Of a stretch of DNA of 7,037 nt, positions 4,875 to 7,037 are shown piece by piece. The notes beneath the pieces are model-generated. The model was given only the letters and a program-made list of their open reading frames with translations. It ran no database searches and was not told the origin of the DNA. The stretch covers positions 1 through 7,037 of the forward strand of contig CAMNPA010000062.1 in the NCBI GenBank assembly GCA_946547205.1, read 5' to 3'. The translations under genes were made by a program, and so were the position numbers. Origin of the DNA: an uncultured Selenomonadales bacterium. GTDB lineage: Bacteria > Bacillota > Negativicutes > Selenomonadales > Selenomonadaceae. Within the stretch, counting starts at the first letter, position 1; every line of letters starts with the position of its first letter.

Positions 4875-6266
4875 ATGAAAAATATCTATAAAGAAATTAT
4901 CAACATCATACGAGAAAATTTCTCCAACGGCATACGCAACGACTTCATTGACGCGCGAAAAGTTTTACGCATTTACCAAGGGCGCGAAAAGTGCACGAAC
5001 GAAAAAATTTCCTGCACAGTTATTGCGGACATCATTCGCACAAACGGCATTGAAAACAGCGGTCGATTTTATTTCATTTCGCCGGACGACACGGCGGAAA
5101 TCAAACGGTTCTTTGATAAACTTTTGCGGAAAAATTCTATTCTCTACTATTCCGCCGTTTATGAAAAGCACACGGATTTTTTCGTTCAACAAAACATTTT
5201 CTCGCCCAATGTCTTGAGAAAAATTCTTCAGACGACGAGTAATCACTTTTGTTCCGTTGAATTTTGCGCGACGACTTCAAAAACAAATCTTGATTATGAA
5301 CTTGAACGAACCTTTAAAATCGCGGATAACTCACTGTCGCTCATGGACTTGCAAAAAAAATTTCCCTACGTGCCGCCGAAAAAAATCCTGTCGACGCTCT
5401 CCAATCCAAAAAAATATCTGAAGACTGTCTGCGGAAATTACGGCTCAATCGCCAAAATCAAATTCGACTTCCAAGAAATTATCGCCGCCAAGCAACAAAT
5501 TTATGAACAAATCATCGCGAAAGGTTATGCCGCGTCCGACGACTTCACGCTTGCATCAAATTTCGCTCTCAACAGCGCGTTTGCTGAAAAAGACTTGCAG
5601 AATTTGATTTTTGAACAATTTTTCGCCGCCGACTTCGCAAGGCAAGGAAATATCCTCGTGAGCAAATTCAGCGTCAAAAAGAAATCGTCCGCGAATTCTA
5701 TCCGTCAACTGCGCGTCTTTATCTCCGCTCAAAATGAATTGACTTTGGATAAACTTTTCAACGCCGCGCAAAATTTTGGAATCACTTCCCGTGCCGCTCT
5801 CGACCTGGCTTATGAAAATATGATTCGCGTCGAAAAAGATTTGTTCATCAACGATTCGCTGATAAATTTCGACGTTCGCGCCGTCGATGATGCGTTGACT
5901 GCCTTCGTGCAAGAAAAAATTATTCCGTTGCGCTCCGTCACGAGTTTTGTCGGCTTTCCGGCTCTGAAAGGCTACTCGTGGAATTTGTTCCTGCTTGAAA
6001 GTTTTTTGAGAAAATACAGCCAAAAATATTTTTACGCAACGTCAACCGTCAACAGCGCAAATGTCGGCGCGATTTATCCCAAGTCGATGAATCTTGAAGA
6101 CTATCTCGACGTTCAATCGTCGGTGCTTCTTCAAGAAAATGTGCCGCTCGAAAAAAACGCCGTCGAAAATTTCTTGTCCGCGCAAGGTTACAGGTCTCGA
6201 CGACTTGCCAAGGCGACCGAACGCGTCATTGACAGAGCGCACACGATGCTTGCCGCTAGAGCCTAG
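4875..6266 (+). CDS. uncharacterised 463-residue protein, possibly with repeated winged-helix-like modules
   Basis: I do not recognise this family. It is Lys-, Phe- and Asn-rich, has no signal peptide or membrane segment, and no obvious catalytic motif. Two stretches share a pattern: 'LSLMDLQKKFPYVPPKKILSTL' region at 154-198, ending in 'AKIKFD', and 'LTLDKLFNAAQNFGITSRAAL' region at 289-333, ending in 'SLINFD'. Each has two helices followed by a strand pair, as winged helices do. An N-terminal block around 80-120 ('FFDKLLRKNSILYYSAVYEKH') may be another small domain. The ATG at 4875 is the only in-frame start nearby, after a weak GGGGATG-type ribosome site. It follows the KAS III gene by 42 bases with no terminator or clear promoter between them, so readthrough is possible. 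It converges on the BrxL-side genes with a 7-base gap. A DNA-binding or defence-related role is only a guess. Confidence 0.8.
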   Translation: MKNIYKEIINIIRENFSNGIRNDFIDARKVLRIYQGREKCTNEKISCTVIADIIRTNGIENSGRFYFISPDDTAEIKRFFDKLLRKNSILYYSAVYEKHTDFFVQQNIFSPNVLRKILQTTSNHFCSVEFCATTSKTNLDYELERTFKIADNSLSLMDLQKKFPYVPPKKILSTLSNPKKYLKTVCGNYGSIAKIKFDFQEIIAAKQQIYEQIIAKGYAASDDFTLASNFALNSAFAEKDLQNLIFEQFFAADFARQGNILVSKFSVKKKSSANSIRQLRVFISAQNELTLDKLFNAAQNFGITSRAALDLAYENMIRVEKDLFINDSLINFDVRAVDDALTAFVQEKIIPLRSVTSFVGFPALKGYSWNLFLLESFLRKYSQKYFYATSTVNSANVGAIYPKSMNLEDYLDVQSSVLLQENVPLEKNAVENFLSAQGYRSRRLAKATERVIDRAHTMLAARA

Positions 6267-6273
6267 CCGTCAA

Positions 6274-6480
6274 TCACTCGAAAAGTTTGCAGCCGTCGTT
6301 CTTGAAATCCTCAATCTTATCCAAAATATCTTGCGGCTCAACTTCCAAAAAATTCGCCAGACACTCAAGACAATAAAAACTCTCGGACTTCATGCCCAAG
6401 AGTTTTTTTGTTATGCCAATCTCATTTTTGCTCAACGGTGTCTTGCCGCAAACAACGCATTGAAAATTTTTCTTCGCCAA
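6274..6480 (-). CDS. small four-cysteine zinc-ribbon protein
   Basis: A 68-residue protein with two CxxC pairs: Cys8/Cys11 in 'QCVVCGKTPLSKNEIG' and Cys37/Cys40 in 'FYCLECLANFL', which together would bind one zinc. The rest is a helical, acidic C-terminal tail ('VEPQDILDKIEDFKNDGCKLF'-like, with one more Cys). The start is TTG at 6480-6478, directly after the stop codon of the BrxL-like gene, with GAGG eight bases upstream inside that gene's last codons. The two genes are therefore almost certainly cotranscribed and translationally coupled. The specific function is unknown; nucleic-acid or protein binding is usual for such ribbons. Confidence 0.8.
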   Translation of the reverse strand: MAKKNFQCVVCGKTPLSKNEIGITKKLLGMKSESFYCLECLANFLEVEPQDILDKIEDFKNDGCKLFE

Positions 6481-7037
6481 TTAAATTACCTCGAACTGCG
6501 GAATATTTTTGCCGGCGTACTCAATGTCAAGCAAGGCAAGTTGTCGCCGAATCGTCGCCCGCATTTGACAGGCACGCTCCAAACAATATCGCGCAAAAAA
6601 TTTCTTGTCGACATCTTCGGCACTGCGAACATTCGGAAAAAATAATTTCAAATACGCCGTGGCAATTCGCTTTATCGCCGCCGTGTCACGTGTATCGGAT
6701 TTTTCCGGAACCTTAATCAGCTGATCAACTATCGCCCGATAACTCACGTCGTCGCGCAGTTCATGAAGAATCGAACAAAAATATTCGGAGTTCAAAGCCC
6801 AACCGCAAATTTTCATGTCGTCGTTCATGCGCGGAATATTCCAGCCTTTGATGAAACCGTGAAAGCGTTCAATCAGCGCGGATTCGTGAAAAACCGTCGG
6901 CAGTTCCAAAAACATATTCGCCGCACCGTCCATGTCCATTGTCCGCTTTGAAATGTTCCCGCAGAGAATCACGCCCGCATCAGCCGTGTTCGAGTGGTTG
7001 CCGACCGTGTAAACGCCGCTCTCCAAAAATCCTTTCA
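6481..7037 (-). CDS. brxL: BrxL-like (BREX/Pgl-associated) AAA+ protein, C-terminal part (5' truncated)
   Basis: The reading frame stays open to the right edge of the window ('KGFLESGVYTVGN'), so the protein starts outside it and about 185 residues are seen. 'SGVYTVGNHSNTADAGVILCGNI' covers the AAA+ strand and sensor 1 region (NADAxxVxxGNI in the family), and 'HESALIERFHGFIKGWNIPRM' matches the family's 'FLDRxHxxxPGWxIPKM' segment with the likely arginine finger. A helical region follows ('DTRDTAAIKRIATAYLKLFFP', then 'ARYCLERACQMRATIRRQLALLD'), after which the protein ends. No Lon-type protease domain follows, which fits the shorter form of this family. BrxL usually closes a BREX phage-defence operon, so further BREX genes may lie to the right. 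It abuts the zinc-ribbon gene. The family is recognised from memory; whether a full BREX system exists cannot be seen here. Confidence 0.78.
   Translation of the reverse strand, partial: KGFLESGVYTVGNHSNTADAGVILCGNISKRTMDMDGAANMFLELPTVFHESALIERFHGFIKGWNIPRMNDDMKICGWALNSEYFCSILHELRDDVSYRAIVDQLIKVPEKSDTRDTAAIKRIATAYLKLFFPNVRSAEDVDKKFFARYCLERACQMRATIRRQLALLDIEYAGKNIPQFEVI
6488..6492 (-). promoter_or_regulatory. Shine-Dalgarno GAGGT supporting the TTG start of the zinc-ribbon gene
   Basis: GAGGT lies about eight bases before the TTG at 6480, within the closing codons of the upstream gene. It supports a non-ATG start abutting the upstream stop codon. Confidence 0.55.

Noticed and set aside
5556..6023. 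Open frame of 155 codons on the minus strand
   Set aside because: It is antisense to the long plus-strand gene, with no family features; it is typical of shadow frames in this composition.
6094..6645. Open frame of 183 codons on the plus strand
   Set aside because: It runs across the end of the 463-residue gene and opposite the zinc-ribbon and BrxL-like genes, all better supported.
1..7037. tRNA, rRNA, CRISPR arrays, insertion sequences
   Set aside because: No cloverleaf, spaced direct repeats, transposase motifs or terminal inverted repeats were seen by eye on either strand.

Overview
The window looks like accessory DNA from a diderm, low-to-mid GC Firmicute, most plausibly Negativicutes (Selenomonas-like). 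This guess rests on the AT-leaning coding sequence, strong purine-rich Shine-Dalgarno sites, an NHLM-type peptide exporter and a surface-sugar-type acylation cassette. It is inference; no rRNA or other marker gene is present.

Layout. (1) At 1-1151 (+) is the C-terminal part of an NHLM-family ABC exporter subunit, cut by the window start. (2) At 1911-1132 (-) is a two-gene unit: an ECF sigma factor, then a 60-residue peptide with a RiPP-leader-like 'SLEELDxVAAAG' segment. The peptide's stop end overlaps the exporter's stop end by 20 bp. (3) At 1912-2172 is a divergent intergenic region with one good sigma-70 promoter facing each way. (4) At 2173-4832 (+) is a tight four-gene cassette: GNAT acetyltransferase, acyl carrier protein, SDR ketoreductase and KAS III (FabH-like) synthase. 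(5) At 4875-6266 (+) is a 463-residue protein I do not recognise. (6) At 7037-6274 (-) is the C-terminal part of a BrxL-like (BREX/Pgl-associated) AAA+ protein, followed without a gap by a small four-cysteine zinc-ribbon protein.

How the genes may work together. The exporter, peptide and sigma factor form a plausible sigma-controlled peptide secretion locus. The four-gene cassette has the enzymes to build a short beta-hydroxyacyl-ACP (condensation, then ketoreduction, with no dehydratase or enoyl reductase) and an acyltransferase to place it on an amine, probably an amino sugar. This matches the logic of 3-hydroxybutyryl-viosamine flagellin glycan islands.

The most striking sequence feature is an uninterrupted run of 11 C at 2893-2903 inside the acyl carrier protein gene. 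The gene is open at this length. One C more or fewer gives a stop codon within about 5 to 9 codons after the tract, before the last ACP helix. This is the signature of a slipped-strand phase-variable (contingency) switch, which would toggle the acyl decoration on and off.
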